NCBI GenBank assembly: GCA_964649745.1
Contig: CAZYQI010000001.1
Span: 173,458 to 237,457 of the forward strand
DNA from: CAZEHS01 sp964649745
Lineage (GTDB): Bacteria > Bacillota > Clostridia > Peptostreptococcales > Acidaminobacteraceae
Length of the DNA: 64,000 bases
Reading direction: 5' to 3'
The position numbers were made by a program, and so were the translations under genes. The notes beneath the pieces are model-generated. The model worked only from the letters and a program-made list of their open reading frames with translations. It ran no database searches and was not told the DNA's origin. Shown here piece by piece: positions 15,703 through 23,427 of the stretch; the first letter of the stretch is position 1, and the number at the start of each line of letters is the position of its first letter.

Positions 15703-16024
15703 AAGGTATCCCATTTCCATAGTATGCGGAAGTTGGTACCGCCTTGAAACAAATTTCCGGCTCCTCTACACCCAGGTTTATAAGCGTTTCTGTTATCAGC
15801 TCCGCTGCCTTGTCTTGAACAGCCTTACCACGATCAAACCACAAAACCTCAATAAACGGTGCGGTGGCAACCGGCAGGCCGTTGTAAAAAGAAACCGTAC
15901 TCATACAATCGAAGGTAAAATAATCCGGTGGGCAGTCAAGCACCGCCGCCAGCTTTTCCGGCAAGCCGGAGGAGGCCATCGCCACCTGATCCGGTGCGAT
16001 TCCTCTGAACGTCAGTTGAGGCAT
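15689..16024 (-). CDS. DUF1904-like small protein (tautomerase-fold relative)
   Basis: A 111-residue soluble protein starting MPQLTFRGI after a good AAAGGAGATTAT site. A proline right after the initiator Met, the length, and the pattern of a beta strand, a helix (AMASSGLPEKLAAVLDC), then strand and second helix (KAVQDKAAELITETLINLGV) recall the 4-oxalocrotonate tautomerase/MIF fold, and the text is like proteins listed as DUF1904. The assignment is from memory and the activity is unknown. Its 3' end overlaps the next gene by 14 bases, so the two are probably coupled in translation. Confidence 0.65.
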   Translation of the reverse strand: MPQLTFRGIAPDQVAMASSGLPEKLAAVLDCPPDYFTFDCMSTVSFYNGLPVATAPFIEVLWFDRGKAVQDKAAELITETLINLGVEEPEICFKAVPTSAYYGNGIPYDRE

Positions 16025-16034
16025 ATAATCTCCT

Positions 16035-16721
16035 TTATTCCCGTATCTTCACCGGATTGAATTTAATGTAGTCTGAGGATACCATCCGATATTCTATGCC
16101 ATTCTTCAGGCCTTCAAACACAGAGTCGAATTGATTATGCACGTGACCATACAAGACCAGCTCCACACCGTATTCCTCGAACAGCTCTGTAAAGCCGGAA
16201 TTTTCCTGCTTCAGACTGCAGGGAGGGTAATGGATCATTCCAATGATCCGCTTTCCTGTTTTTTTCCCTTCTTCCAGGGACAGCCGCAGGCGGATAAGCT
16301 CCCGTAGATAAATTTTCTGATCGTGGGTTTCGTCAAACCCTTGCTCTCCTGGGGAAAGCCAGCCCCTGGTGCCGCTTATGACATAATCCTCATAGGAAAA
16401 CGCATTATTCTGCAGAAAATGCAGCTCTGGATAAACGCTGCTCATCTTCTTAAGCGTTACCCACCAGTAATCATGGTTCCCACGTAATACGACCTTAATA
16501 CCGGGAAGAGCGCAAAGCCATTTCAGATCCGTTTCGGCCTCCGCCAGATGAAGAGCCCAGGAAATATCCCCGGGAATAAGCACCAGATCATGATCCTTGA
16601 TCTGATCCACCCAGTTTTCCTGAATCTGACCGGCGTGATCCGCCCAATTCAAACCAAAAATATCCATCGGCTTGTTTGATGCGAAGCTCAGATGCAGATC
16701 TGCAATTGCATAAATTCCCAT
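16035..16721 (-). CDS. Calcineurin-like metallophosphoesterase
   Basis: A 228-residue cytosolic metallophosphoesterase. All five metal-ligand motifs are present in order: ADLHL (residues 7-11), PGDIS (about 49-53), GNHDYWW (about 81-87), HYPP near 163 and GHVH near 191. No signal or membrane segment is found. Close relatives in Clostridia are listed as predicted Ser/Thr phosphatases, but the substrate could be a nucleotide. It lies 30 bases after the alarmone synthetase stop and 10 bases before the DUF1904-type gene, within one unit. Confidence 0.85.
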   Translation of the reverse strand: MGIYAIADLHLSFASNKPMDIFGLNWADHAGQIQENWVDQIKDHDLVLIPGDISWALHLAEAETDLKWLCALPGIKVVLRGNHDYWWVTLKKMSSVYPELHFLQNNAFSYEDYVISGTRGWLSPGEQGFDETHDQKIYLRELIRLRLSLEEGKKTGKRIIGMIHYPPCSLKQENSGFTELFEEYGVELVLYGHVHNQFDSVFEGLKNGIEYRMVSSDYIKFNPVKIRE

Positions 16722-16751
16722 AACTCACCACCCAACCCTGAACGGTTTCAA

Positions 16752-17564
16752 TTAACCCCGGTTAAAAATATGATACCCGGGTATCGTTTTCTTGATGTCT
16801 TCCAGAAGCTCTTCCAGTTCGTCTGTTTGGGCGGAGTGCCAAAGTTCTTCAAACCGCCGTTGGAACTCGCTGGCCAGTTCTTCCTCTCCCGAAAGACTAA
16901 GGATTGTGATATTACTGGTGATATCCGCCACCAGATTGGACCGTTCCTCGAACATCAGTTGGGCATTGATGATCTCGTTTCGTATCTCGCACATCTCCTC
17001 ATCCAGCCGGGATGCCGCTTCTGCTGTTGTTCTCAGCTGTGTTCGCACATTTTCCGGAATATTGGTCTGATACTTATAGTTCAGCGAATGTTCAATGGTT
17101 GCCCAGAAGTTCATCGCTAGGGTTCGAATTTGAATTTCAGCCAGAATATCTTTTTCTCCGAAAGCCGTCTGAACCGCATAGCGGATAATCATGTGGTAGC
17201 TGCGGTATCCGCTTTCCTTGATGTTTTCAATATAATCCTTCTCATAAACGATCTTGAGATCCTTGCCGTCACGGGAACGGATCAATTCCACCACTTTATA
17301 GATATCGTCCTTGAATTGGCACATGATGCGGATTCCCGCGATATCCTCCATGAGGTCCTCGATCTCATCTTCGTTGATCTCTCTGCGTTTGGCCTTTTCA
17401 AGAATACTGGAAATTTTCTTAACACGGCCCGTTACAAATTCAATTGGAGAATAATCGTTAAGTTCCCTGTATTCATTCCGTATGGACTTGAATTTCACCT
17501 TCAATTCCTCGACGGCCTGCTCATAGGGAATCAGCATGCTTTTCCATTCTCTAATCCGCTTCAT
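16752..17564 (-). CDS. Small alarmone synthetase (RelP/RelQ type GTP pyrophosphokinase)
   Basis: Makes (p)ppGpp from ATP and GDP/GTP. The 270-residue product has only the synthetase domain: ATP-side DIAGIRIMCQFKDDIYKVVE, the G-loop-like NIKESGYRSYHMIIRY and the EIQIRTLAMNFWATIEHSLNYKY block are all present (about residues 95-190). There is no HD hydrolase domain at the N-terminus and no TGS or ACT domain at the C-terminus, so it is a single-domain SAS and not Rel. A C-terminal helical tail is typical of RelQ, which forms tetramers. The ATG has the strong site AAGGAGGTC. It leads a four-gene unit with a phosphoesterase and two small proteins. Confidence 0.9.
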   Translation of the reverse strand: MKRIREWKSMLIPYEQAVEELKVKFKSIRNEYRELNDYSPIEFVTGRVKKISSILEKAKRREINEDEIEDLMEDIAGIRIMCQFKDDIYKVVELIRSRDGKDLKIVYEKDYIENIKESGYRSYHMIIRYAVQTAFGEKDILAEIQIRTLAMNFWATIEHSLNYKYQTNIPENVRTQLRTTAEAASRLDEEMCEIRNEIINAQLMFEERSNLVADITSNITILSLSGEEELASEFQRRFEELWHSAQTDELEELLEDIKKTIPGYHIFNRG

Positions 17565-17628
17565 AACATGACCTCCTTAATTGAAACGCCTTCAATATTG
17601 TAAAACCAACCCCATTTTCAGTCAAGTT

Positions 17629-18585
17629 CTATTTAAGCCATTGTCTGACGGCACTGCCCCCCAACCGGTTTGCCCGGTCACCCTGATGGGCGTCCAGCTC
17701 TTCAAGGCGTTGCTCAATACAATCCGAAAGCTTCCACCAGCTCATCCCCCAGTTACAAAACAGCGTTTCCGCTTCAGGGGCACGCCCTATAAGTCTTTGA
17801 AACACACTGTGTTCCGAGGAAGCACGCAGAAACTGAACCACCCGGTTCACATACTGTTCCGGGCTGATCATGGCAATGTCACCACGCTGAAAAGCTTCAC
17901 CGAGGGCGGTGTTCCTTAGAATATAAAGGCCATGCAGCTTGATCTGCTCCACCCGAAGGGCCGACAGCACCGCTGCCCCTTCCAGGGCATCGGCATCCGT
18001 ATCCCCGGGCAGGTTGAGGATCATATGAGCGCACACCTCAAAGCCCGCCTCATGGGTTATCAGCACTGCATCGATGAATTCCGCCAGCCCGTGGCCGCGG
18101 TTCAAGTGTTCCAGGGTGTGGTAATTCACCGTCTGAAGGCCATATTCCATGGTCACATGCCACTGCCTGCGGGCTGAAGATTCCTGAATGATCCCAAGAT
18201 GCTCCCGGGAGACGCAGTCCGGCCGCGTCGAAATGCTGATCCCAAGAATCGGCAGCTCCTCCAAGGCCTTCATTACCTCTCGGAAGGCTTCCGGCGCCAT
18301 ATAGGTGTTGCTGAAATTTTGAAGATACGCAATAAAACCTTTGGCGTTGTATTTCTTACCTATGTATTCCGCAGTGGTGGTGAACTGTTCCGCAATTGAA
18401 ACCGAGTCCGCCTGGCATTCGAAGCCGGCCCCCTCTTCTCCGCAGTATGCACACCCCCCTTGGGATATGTGTCCGTCACGGTTAGGACATGTTACCGGCA
18501 GGTTGATGGGGATTTTGTACACCTTCATTCCGAAGCGTTCAGCCATTGCTTCCGAGTACCGGTTATATCGGGATTGGGTCTTCAT
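17629..18585 (-). CDS. Radical SAM protein, TIGR01212/YhcC-like
   Basis: A 318-residue radical SAM enzyme. The [4Fe-4S] cluster cysteines are C33, C45 and C48 in PVTCPNRDG...GGCAYCGEEG; the wide C-x11-C-x2-C spacing and the text KTQSRYNRYSEAMAERFG are typical of the TIGR01212 group. Later segments ISTRPDCVS, EYGLQTVNYHTLEHLNRGH and MILNLPGD are SAM-barrel features. The reaction of this group is not established. The ATG follows AGGAGCAACAA. It is not overlapped with its neighbours. Confidence 0.88.
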   Translation of the reverse strand: MKTQSRYNRYSEAMAERFGMKVYKIPINLPVTCPNRDGHISQGGCAYCGEEGAGFECQADSVSIAEQFTTTAEYIGKKYNAKGFIAYLQNFSNTYMAPEAFREVMKALEELPILGISISTRPDCVSREHLGIIQESSARRQWHVTMEYGLQTVNYHTLEHLNRGHGLAEFIDAVLITHEAGFEVCAHMILNLPGDTDADALEGAAVLSALRVEQIKLHGLYILRNTALGEAFQRGDIAMISPEQYVNRVVQFLRASSEHSVFQRLIGRAPEAETLFCNWGMSWWKLSDCIEQRLEELDAHQGDRANRLGGSAVRQWLK

Positions 18586-18635
18586 TTGTTGCTCCTGTCA
18601 TATGGCGTAGCACTTTTATTGTATCATAAAACCAA

Positions 18636-19496
18636 TCAGCGTGTTTTAAACGTTACTACCACAACCTCCGGTCGGTTAAAGGTCCTTATGGGTATAATGC
18701 TGTTGCCGAGCCCCCTGCTTACAACCATTGTTGTCGGGCCTTTTTCATAAACCCCTTCCGTGTACTTCGGCGGAAATTCCTGATCCGGGACCAGGATGGC
18801 GCCTATTACAGGCAACCGGATCTGTCCCCCATGGGCATGACCTGAAAACACAAGATCCATGGCTTTATCGGAATAGAGCTCCAACAGCTCCGGTCGGTGG
18901 GACAGCAGGATTCGGAAATTGGTGTCCTCGGGGTTTGCCATGGCTGTAAGAGCCTCATCAAACATGGCTATGCTCTCTCCGGCGGTATCTGTACGCCAAA
19001 ATTTTCGGTCCAGAACGCCGTATAGGGTGATGAATTCTCCCTCCTTGGCCAGCAGGACTCCCCGGTTGTCTAAAACAACCGCCCCGGCAGCTTCTAAGAG
19101 AACCGCCAGTTCCGGGTACACGCCGGACCACGCCTCGTGATTCCCCGGCACGTAATAAACCGGAGCAATGGCAACCGCTCCGTTTATAAACTCCATGGCA
19201 ATTCCGATGTCTGTCCGCCGTCGGTCGATCAAATCACCCGTTACTACGATAATATCCGGCTTCGCCTCTTTGAGCCTGCTCAACAGGCCGCTTTGCCCGG
19301 CACCGAACCGTTTGTTGTGAAGATCCGATATATGGGCAATCCGATATCCGTTGAAGGCGGTTGGAATTTTGGTGTTCTTAATCGTTGTCTGTGTCACCAT
19401 AATACTGTTGTTTTGCCATAGCAGATAGCCGGCCAGCGCGATGAATGCTACCGCTATGCGTAAAGTGATAGGTAACGCTGGATATTTTGAAATCAC
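18636..19496 (-). CDS. Membrane-anchored metallophosphoesterase (YkuE/YaeI-like)
   Basis: A 286-residue phosphoesterase with an N-terminal membrane anchor (about residues 10-30) and an outside or membrane-facing catalytic domain. Motifs run ISDLHNKRFG (55-64), VTGDLIDRR, VPGNHEAWSG, LLSHRPE and FSGHAHGGQIRLP. The GHAHGGQ ending and tail GLGNSIIPIRTFNRPEVVVV are typical of YkuE/YaeI-type proteins, thought to act on lipid-linked phosphates. It starts with GTG at 19496, eight bases or so after AGGAGG. No partner gene is near. Confidence 0.88.
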   Translation of the reverse strand: MISKYPALPITLRIAVAFIALAGYLLWQNNSIMVTQTTIKNTKIPTAFNGYRIAHISDLHNKRFGAGQSGLLSRLKEAKPDIIVVTGDLIDRRRTDIGIAMEFINGAVAIAPVYYVPGNHEAWSGVYPELAVLLEAAGAVVLDNRGVLLAKEGEFITLYGVLDRKFWRTDTAGESIAMFDEALTAMANPEDTNFRILLSHRPELLELYSDKAMDLVFSGHAHGGQIRLPVIGAILVPDQEFPPKYTEGVYEKGPTTMVVSRGLGNSIIPIRTFNRPEVVVVTFKTR

Positions 19497-19581
19497 AGTG
19501 CCTCCTGAAGCATATGTTTTTCACCGGTCTTCTAAGCGTTCTTTTTCCTACAAATACACACCCATTATACCACGGCAGGCG

Positions 19582-19625
19582 CGAAAAACCGCCTGATCAG
19601 GCAATCATAAGCCTTTCAGGCGGTT
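19582..19625 (-). terminator. Terminator of the Usp-like gene
   Basis: A ten-bp perfect stem AACCGCCTGA/TCAGGCGGTT with an inner GCCT/AGGC-type arm, followed on the minus strand by TTTTTCG. Confidence 0.85.
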
Positions 19626-19642
19626 CAAGTTTTGCTCTTTCG

Positions 19643-20056
19643 CTATCCGGCATCCTTGTTGTCTGCATTTTCTACACTGACGATATGCCAGTGTACCTTT
19701 TCAAGGCCTCTTGATTTAAGTCTCAGGATCATGTTCTGCTGATTGGTGGATTCCTGAGATTCTCCCATAACGACAGAGGTTATCTTGTTTTTCAACACGT
19801 ATTCCTTCAGTGTCCCTTCGATATCCGACGACCGGAATACGGAAAGCTCTGCACCGAAATCCCTGGCGGCATCGAACAGATATTCAAGTGCGTCGGATTC
19901 CTTCATCTGCCCGAAGTACCTCCAATTTTCCTTGAATACATGCACCACATGCAGCTCGTCCACCGCTGACCGTCTCAGGGAGTTTCCCTCCTCGATAAGC
20001 CTGCGGCAGGATTTTTGCTGCGTCACGCACACCATTATGCGTTTTTTGTTCCTCAT
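19643..20056 (-). CDS. Universal-stress-protein-like protein
   Basis: A 137-residue soluble alpha/beta protein starting MRNKKRIMVCVTQQKSC after GGAAGGAGTCGCA; an upstream frame to 20113 lacks a site. The pattern of a hydrophobic strand, helix, strand LHVVHVF, helix, and later strands ITSVVMGESQES is that of the Usp fold. The text resembles the Usp-like domain of KdpD sensor kinases. The nucleotide-binding G-x2-G-x9-G(S/T) motif is only loosely met (MGESQESTNQ), so ATP binding is uncertain. It is divergent from the small protein at 20129. Confidence 0.7.
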   Translation of the reverse strand: MRNKKRIMVCVTQQKSCRRLIEEGNSLRRSAVDELHVVHVFKENWRYFGQMKESDALEYLFDAARDFGAELSVFRSSDIEGTLKEYVLKNKITSVVMGESQESTNQQNMILRLKSRGLEKVHWHIVSVENADNKDAG

Positions 20057-20086
20057 TGCGACTCCTTCCGCCCTCTGCAGGTGTGA

Positions 20087-20104
20087 TGTGCTATAATAAG
20101 CACA
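20087..20104. promoter_or_regulatory. Palindrome over a TATAAT between two divergent genes
   Basis: TGTGCT and AGCACA are perfect inverted arms around ATAATA, overlapping a plus-strand TATAAT (20092-20097) that would serve the 81-residue gene at 20129. The -35 region is weak. A repressor bound here could control both divergent genes; this is inference. Confidence 0.4.
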
Positions 20105-20128
20105 CTGAATCAATCACAGGAGGACTTT

Positions 20129-20374
20129 ATGCAGCACTATACACGCGTTATAAGGCGAACGGGCACCTATTTCACCCGTGCATTTATTAAAAAGAAACAT
20201 CATGAAGATAAGATACGCGAGGTATCACGGGATACCGTAAAAAAGCATTTCCTCGACGGAAATGCTGAAATCACTGTTTATTTTGAAGAGAGTGATAAGG
20301 AAATCGAGCTCTCACAATTTTCAGATCCTGAATCGATCAGAAAATATCTTGGGGACGACTTTCTCGGGTATTAA
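20129..20374 (+). CDS. Hypothetical protein, 81 residues
   Basis: No family recognised. A very good ribosome site AGGAGGACTTT and a plausible promoter support it as real. The product is charged, with an N-terminal basic part (RRTGTYFTRAFIKKKHHEDK) and an acidic C-terminal part (YFEESDKEIELSQFSDPESI), no membrane segment and no cysteine. Its stop overlaps that of the convergent P-loop gene by four bases. Confidence 0.65.
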   Translation: MQHYTRVIRRTGTYFTRAFIKKKHHEDKIREVSRDTVKKHFLDGNAEITVYFEESDKEIELSQFSDPESIRKYLGDDFLGY

Positions 20375-20781
20375 TCCACCAGATATTGCTGAACGGACTC
20401 CGGAATCGCGCTGTTACACGTGTATGTCACAGTAAAGTCTATTCCGAAGTTTTTGGAAATTTCATCAAACCGGCTCATCACATGGGGCAGTGCCTCTTCC
20501 GGCATGTTCATTACTTTGTTCAGACCATCGATATAGACATCCCGTATATCGAAGTTGTTGGAAATCACACCACATACAAAACCGACAAATTCATCATGGG
20601 TTCGGATCGGGTATTCGTCCATACTGATGAACCGCATATCGTGCTTCAGTTGGTAGATATGCTTCTTGTCGTCGTCGATGAATACCACGTTACCGGTCGT
20701 GTTGCTCAAGCGCTCATTGGCCATGTCGATGATGCGCTTAGTCTTACCCGTACCTTCTTTGCTCGCGATTAACTTCACCAT
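20371..20781 (-). CDS. Small P-loop protein, unknown function
   Basis: The start at 20781 is preferred because AAGGAGG is eight bases before it; the ATG two codons upstream is too close to that site. The 136-residue product begins MVKLIASKEGTGKT, a near-canonical Walker A loop (residues 6-14), followed by a helix ending in NERL and a hydrophobic strand GNVVFIDDDKKH that could be Walker B. A second strand region is DVYIDGLNKV, then helices and FTVTYTC. At this length it has only the core of a P-loop fold and no recognisable kinase signature. Similar small proteins exist in Clostridia, from memory, without known function. It is convergent with the 81-residue gene. Confidence 0.75.
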   Translation of the reverse strand: MVKLIASKEGTGKTKRIIDMANERLSNTTGNVVFIDDDKKHIYQLKHDMRFISMDEYPIRTHDEFVGFVCGVISNNFDIRDVYIDGLNKVMNMPEEALPHVMSRFDEISKNFGIDFTVTYTCNSAIPESVQQYLVD

Positions 20782-20918
20782 GGGCATCTCCTCCTTGTGG
20801 GCCCCGCAATGGGGGACTGAGTATTTACCACTGATAGAGTAATTCTACATCACCTTCGGAAATCCTCTAATTAAATATTAAAGAATCCTGTATTCTTGAT
20901 TCCCCTTCGAAACCCCTT

Positions 20919-21962
20919 CTAATCAGGGGTTTCCATGTATTTTTGGCGCAACTGTCCGCAGGCGGCCTGTATGGAATCTCCCAGTTCCCTGCGCACAGTA
21001 ACAGAAATCCCTCCCCTCTTCAGCGCTTTTGAAAACCGTTCCACTGTCATATTCTGAGACGCTTCAAAATCCCGTTCCCGTATGGTGTTGGCCGGAATCA
21101 GGTTCACATGGCAATTAAGCCCTTTCAAGAGGGAAATGAGGCTGTCGGCCTGCTCCAGTGTGTCGTTCACACCCCGTAAAAGCGCATACTCAAAGGTGAT
21201 CCGCCTGCCTGTTTCTTCAAAATAGTCCATGCTGGCCTGAATAAGTTTTGCTATGGGATACGTGCGGTTCACCGGTACCAGACGGTCCCGGAGGGTATTG
21301 TCCGCCGCGTGAAGGGATACGGCCAGGGTTATCTGAAGATGATGGCCTGCCAGCTCCTTCATTTTAGGCACAATGCCGCAGGTGGAAAGCGTGATATGCC
21401 GGTGGCTGATCTGCAGCCCGGAGGGATGCTTCACCAGCTCCAGGAACCGCAGCACGGCATCCAAATTGTCCAAGGGTTCGCCGCTGCCCATCAGCACCAC
21501 ATGGGTCACCGGCATACCGCGGTCCCGGGCAGCACAGAAAATTTGGGTTAAGATTTCCCCCGCCGTCAGATTGCGGATCAAGCCCCCCTGCGTTGACGCA
21601 CAGAACCAGCAGCCCATGCGACAGCCCACCTGAGTGGAAACACACACGCTGTGTCCATGCTGATAAAGCATGGATACGGTTTCTATTACCTGCCCATCCC
21701 GGAGTCGGATCAGATATTTCCGGGTGTCATCCTTGGGATCCTTCAGCGTTTCCACAACCGTCCCGGCTTCCAGATCGTAGTCCGCCATCAGGCCTTCACG
21801 GAGTCCCTTGGGAAGGTTTCCCATGGCATCCCAGTCTTGCACACCCTTCTGCACCCATTCAAAGACCTGCTTCCCCCTGAATTTAGGTTGTCCCGCCTTT
21901 ACCAGGGCGGCCTCCAGCTCTTCTATCGTCAAGTCCCTTATCAAGGATTTCATCGGTTCCAT
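20919..21962 (-). CDS. rlmN: 23S rRNA (adenine2503-C2)/tRNA (adenine37-C2) methyltransferase
   Basis: A radical SAM methyltransferase of the RlmN family acting on A2503 of 23S rRNA and A37 of some tRNAs. The 347-residue product has the cluster motif VGCRMGCWFCAS (C114, C118, C121), the N-terminal accessory domain with FRGKQVFEWV, the glycine loop MGSGEPLDNLDAV, the core NLIPANTIRERDF and the C-terminal catalytic cysteine in DSIQAACGQLR (about 337). The family normally has the cysteine of the methyl-carrying site near 355 in E. coli numbering. The ATG at 21962 follows GGAAAGGAATG. It follows the dehydrogenase gene by 24 bases and may share its transcript. Confidence 0.95.
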   Translation of the reverse strand: MEPMKSLIRDLTIEELEAALVKAGQPKFRGKQVFEWVQKGVQDWDAMGNLPKGLREGLMADYDLEAGTVVETLKDPKDDTRKYLIRLRDGQVIETVSMLYQHGHSVCVSTQVGCRMGCWFCASTQGGLIRNLTAGEILTQIFCAARDRGMPVTHVVLMGSGEPLDNLDAVLRFLELVKHPSGLQISHRHITLSTCGIVPKMKELAGHHLQITLAVSLHAADNTLRDRLVPVNRTYPIAKLIQASMDYFEETGRRITFEYALLRGVNDTLEQADSLISLLKGLNCHVNLIPANTIRERDFEASQNMTVERFSKALKRGGISVTVRRELGDSIQAACGQLRQKYMETPD

Positions 21963-21986
21963 CTCGCATTCCTTTCCATAATATAA

Positions 21987-22931
21987 TCAATATCCTTTGT
22001 CGATATCCACCCGGTTAATCAGCTCTTGACGCTCAGCATAGCGTTTCAGATTCCCCAAGATGATTTCAAAGCGTCGGTCATTTCGTTTTTCAGACATCCA
22101 GCAGTTATGCGGCGTAATGTGCAGGCGCTTGATATCCCAAAGGGGATTATCCGGACTTAAGGGTTCCTGTTCGAACACGTCCAGAGCCACACCCAGGAAC
22201 CGTCCTGCATTCAGTTGCTCCAACAGGGCATTCTCATCGATAACCGCACCCCTGGAAACGTTGATCAGAACAGCCGTTTCCTTCATTTTTTTCATAAGGT
22301 TCCTGCTAATGAGCCGTGTGGTGCCAGGGGTGGACGGAACAGCCACTACCAGTACATCGAACCGCTGGATCCATCGGTCCAGCATACCGATTGGAAAACA
22401 CTCATCGAAGGAATGAACCATTTTTCCGGACGTATTGAAGCCCACCAGGGAAACCCCGAAGCCCTTCAAACGCTTTGCCGCCTCCTGGGCGATGGTGCCT
22501 GTACCAATGAAACCAATGCGCTTTCCGTAAAGCTCCAGCACATCTGTTGTAAGCTGCCAGCTGTGCTTTGTCTGGTTCTCGTGAAAAAACTTGCTCTGCT
22601 TATAGATCTCCAATATCTTGGATACGATCCATTCCCCTATGGGAACGGAGTATCCCCCTCGATTGTTTGTAATGATGAGTTTGGCATCCCTTGCCTTCTC
22701 AAGGGGAAGCTGGTCGATTCCGATGCTGGAAAGCTGTATCCATCGCAGCTGGGGCATCTTGCCGATATCCAGGGTTTTGAAGGGAGAATAGCACACCAAC
22801 ACTTCCGCATCCTCTGTTTCAGGCGTTAGGGTTAGGGTCCGTTCAGAACACACTATAATGTCATATCCCAGAGCGCGAATCTGCTCCATTCTCTCCTCTC
22901 CATAATCGTATGTGAAAAGGGCTTTTATCAT
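21987..22931 (-). CDS. D-isomer-specific 2-hydroxyacid dehydrogenase
   Basis: A 314-residue NAD(P)-dependent dehydrogenase. The start at 22931 follows GGAGGCAGTG; the longer frame to 22991 has no site. The nucleotide-binding motif is IGFIGTGTIAQEAAKRL (GxGxxx about 143-148). The catalytic set is R near NVSRGAVIDENAL, E in FEQEPL and H in ITPHNCW. The substrate-binding half is N-terminal with SSIGIDQLP. It is most like the phosphoglycerate/glyoxylate-reductase-like branch but lacks any ACT domain. The substrate is unknown. Confidence 0.88.
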   Translation of the reverse strand: MIKALFTYDYGEERMEQIRALGYDIIVCSERTLTLTPETEDAEVLVCYSPFKTLDIGKMPQLRWIQLSSIGIDQLPLEKARDAKLIITNNRGGYSVPIGEWIVSKILEIYKQSKFFHENQTKHSWQLTTDVLELYGKRIGFIGTGTIAQEAAKRLKGFGVSLVGFNTSGKMVHSFDECFPIGMLDRWIQRFDVLVVAVPSTPGTTRLISRNLMKKMKETAVLINVSRGAVIDENALLEQLNAGRFLGVALDVFEQEPLSPDNPLWDIKRLHITPHNCWMSEKRNDRRFEIILGNLKRYAERQELINRVDIDKGY

Positions 22932-23003
22932 CACTGCCTCCAAAATATCTTTCCCGAAAAAAAGCGGAACCTGCGCACCTCCGTGCAGCAAGCTCCCCTG
23001 TTG

Positions 23004-23345
23004 TCAGATAAGTTCCTTCTCATAATCGTCGATACAGCTGCTGAGCACATCGGCCAACCCGACAAATTCACAACCGAAATACCAGTGGTTGTCTTTCATT
23101 TCTTTGCGGATGATCTTCACAACAGAGTAAAAGAACTTTTCGTCATCAATGGTGATCTTGCAATTGAAATAGAAATCCAACGGCATATCCGTTTTGCTGC
23201 TGAACCCGATGCCCGTCTTTGAAATATTGGTTACCTCGATGGTTTCGTTGACTGCGTCCATCTTCACATAGTCCTGTTTGTAAAGGTCTTCGACCTTCAG
23301 GATGATATCCACGGGAAGTCTTTTGGTCCGTCTTTTTTCGCTCAT
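23004..23345 (-). CDS. PilZ-domain protein
   Basis: A 113-residue single-domain PilZ protein, a receptor for cyclic di-GMP. It carries the two ligand motifs: RRTKR (residues 5-9; R-x3-R) and NISKTGIGF (about 40-48; D/N-x-S-x2-G). The rest is a short beta barrel ending in an acidic helix. The effector it controls is not evident. It lies upstream of nothing in the same direction but sits just past the two c-di-GMP turnover genes (23428-27349), which argues for a local signalling module. Confidence 0.85.
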   Translation of the reverse strand: MSEKRRTKRLPVDIILKVEDLYKQDYVKMDAVNETIEVTNISKTGIGFSSKTDMPLDFYFNCKITIDDEKFFYSVVKIIRKEMKDNHWYFGCEFVGLADVLSSCIDDYEKELI

Positions 23346-23427
23346 GATTTCACCTCTTAACCTTGTAATAGATTGAGTATAACATATCCTGTCCGTCAGA
23401 GGGCCGGCTTGGCGATGAATTCAACGG

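Noticed and set aside
22215..22829. 204-codon plus-strand frame
   Set aside because: Antisense to the 2-hydroxyacid dehydrogenase gene; no ribosome site or family text.
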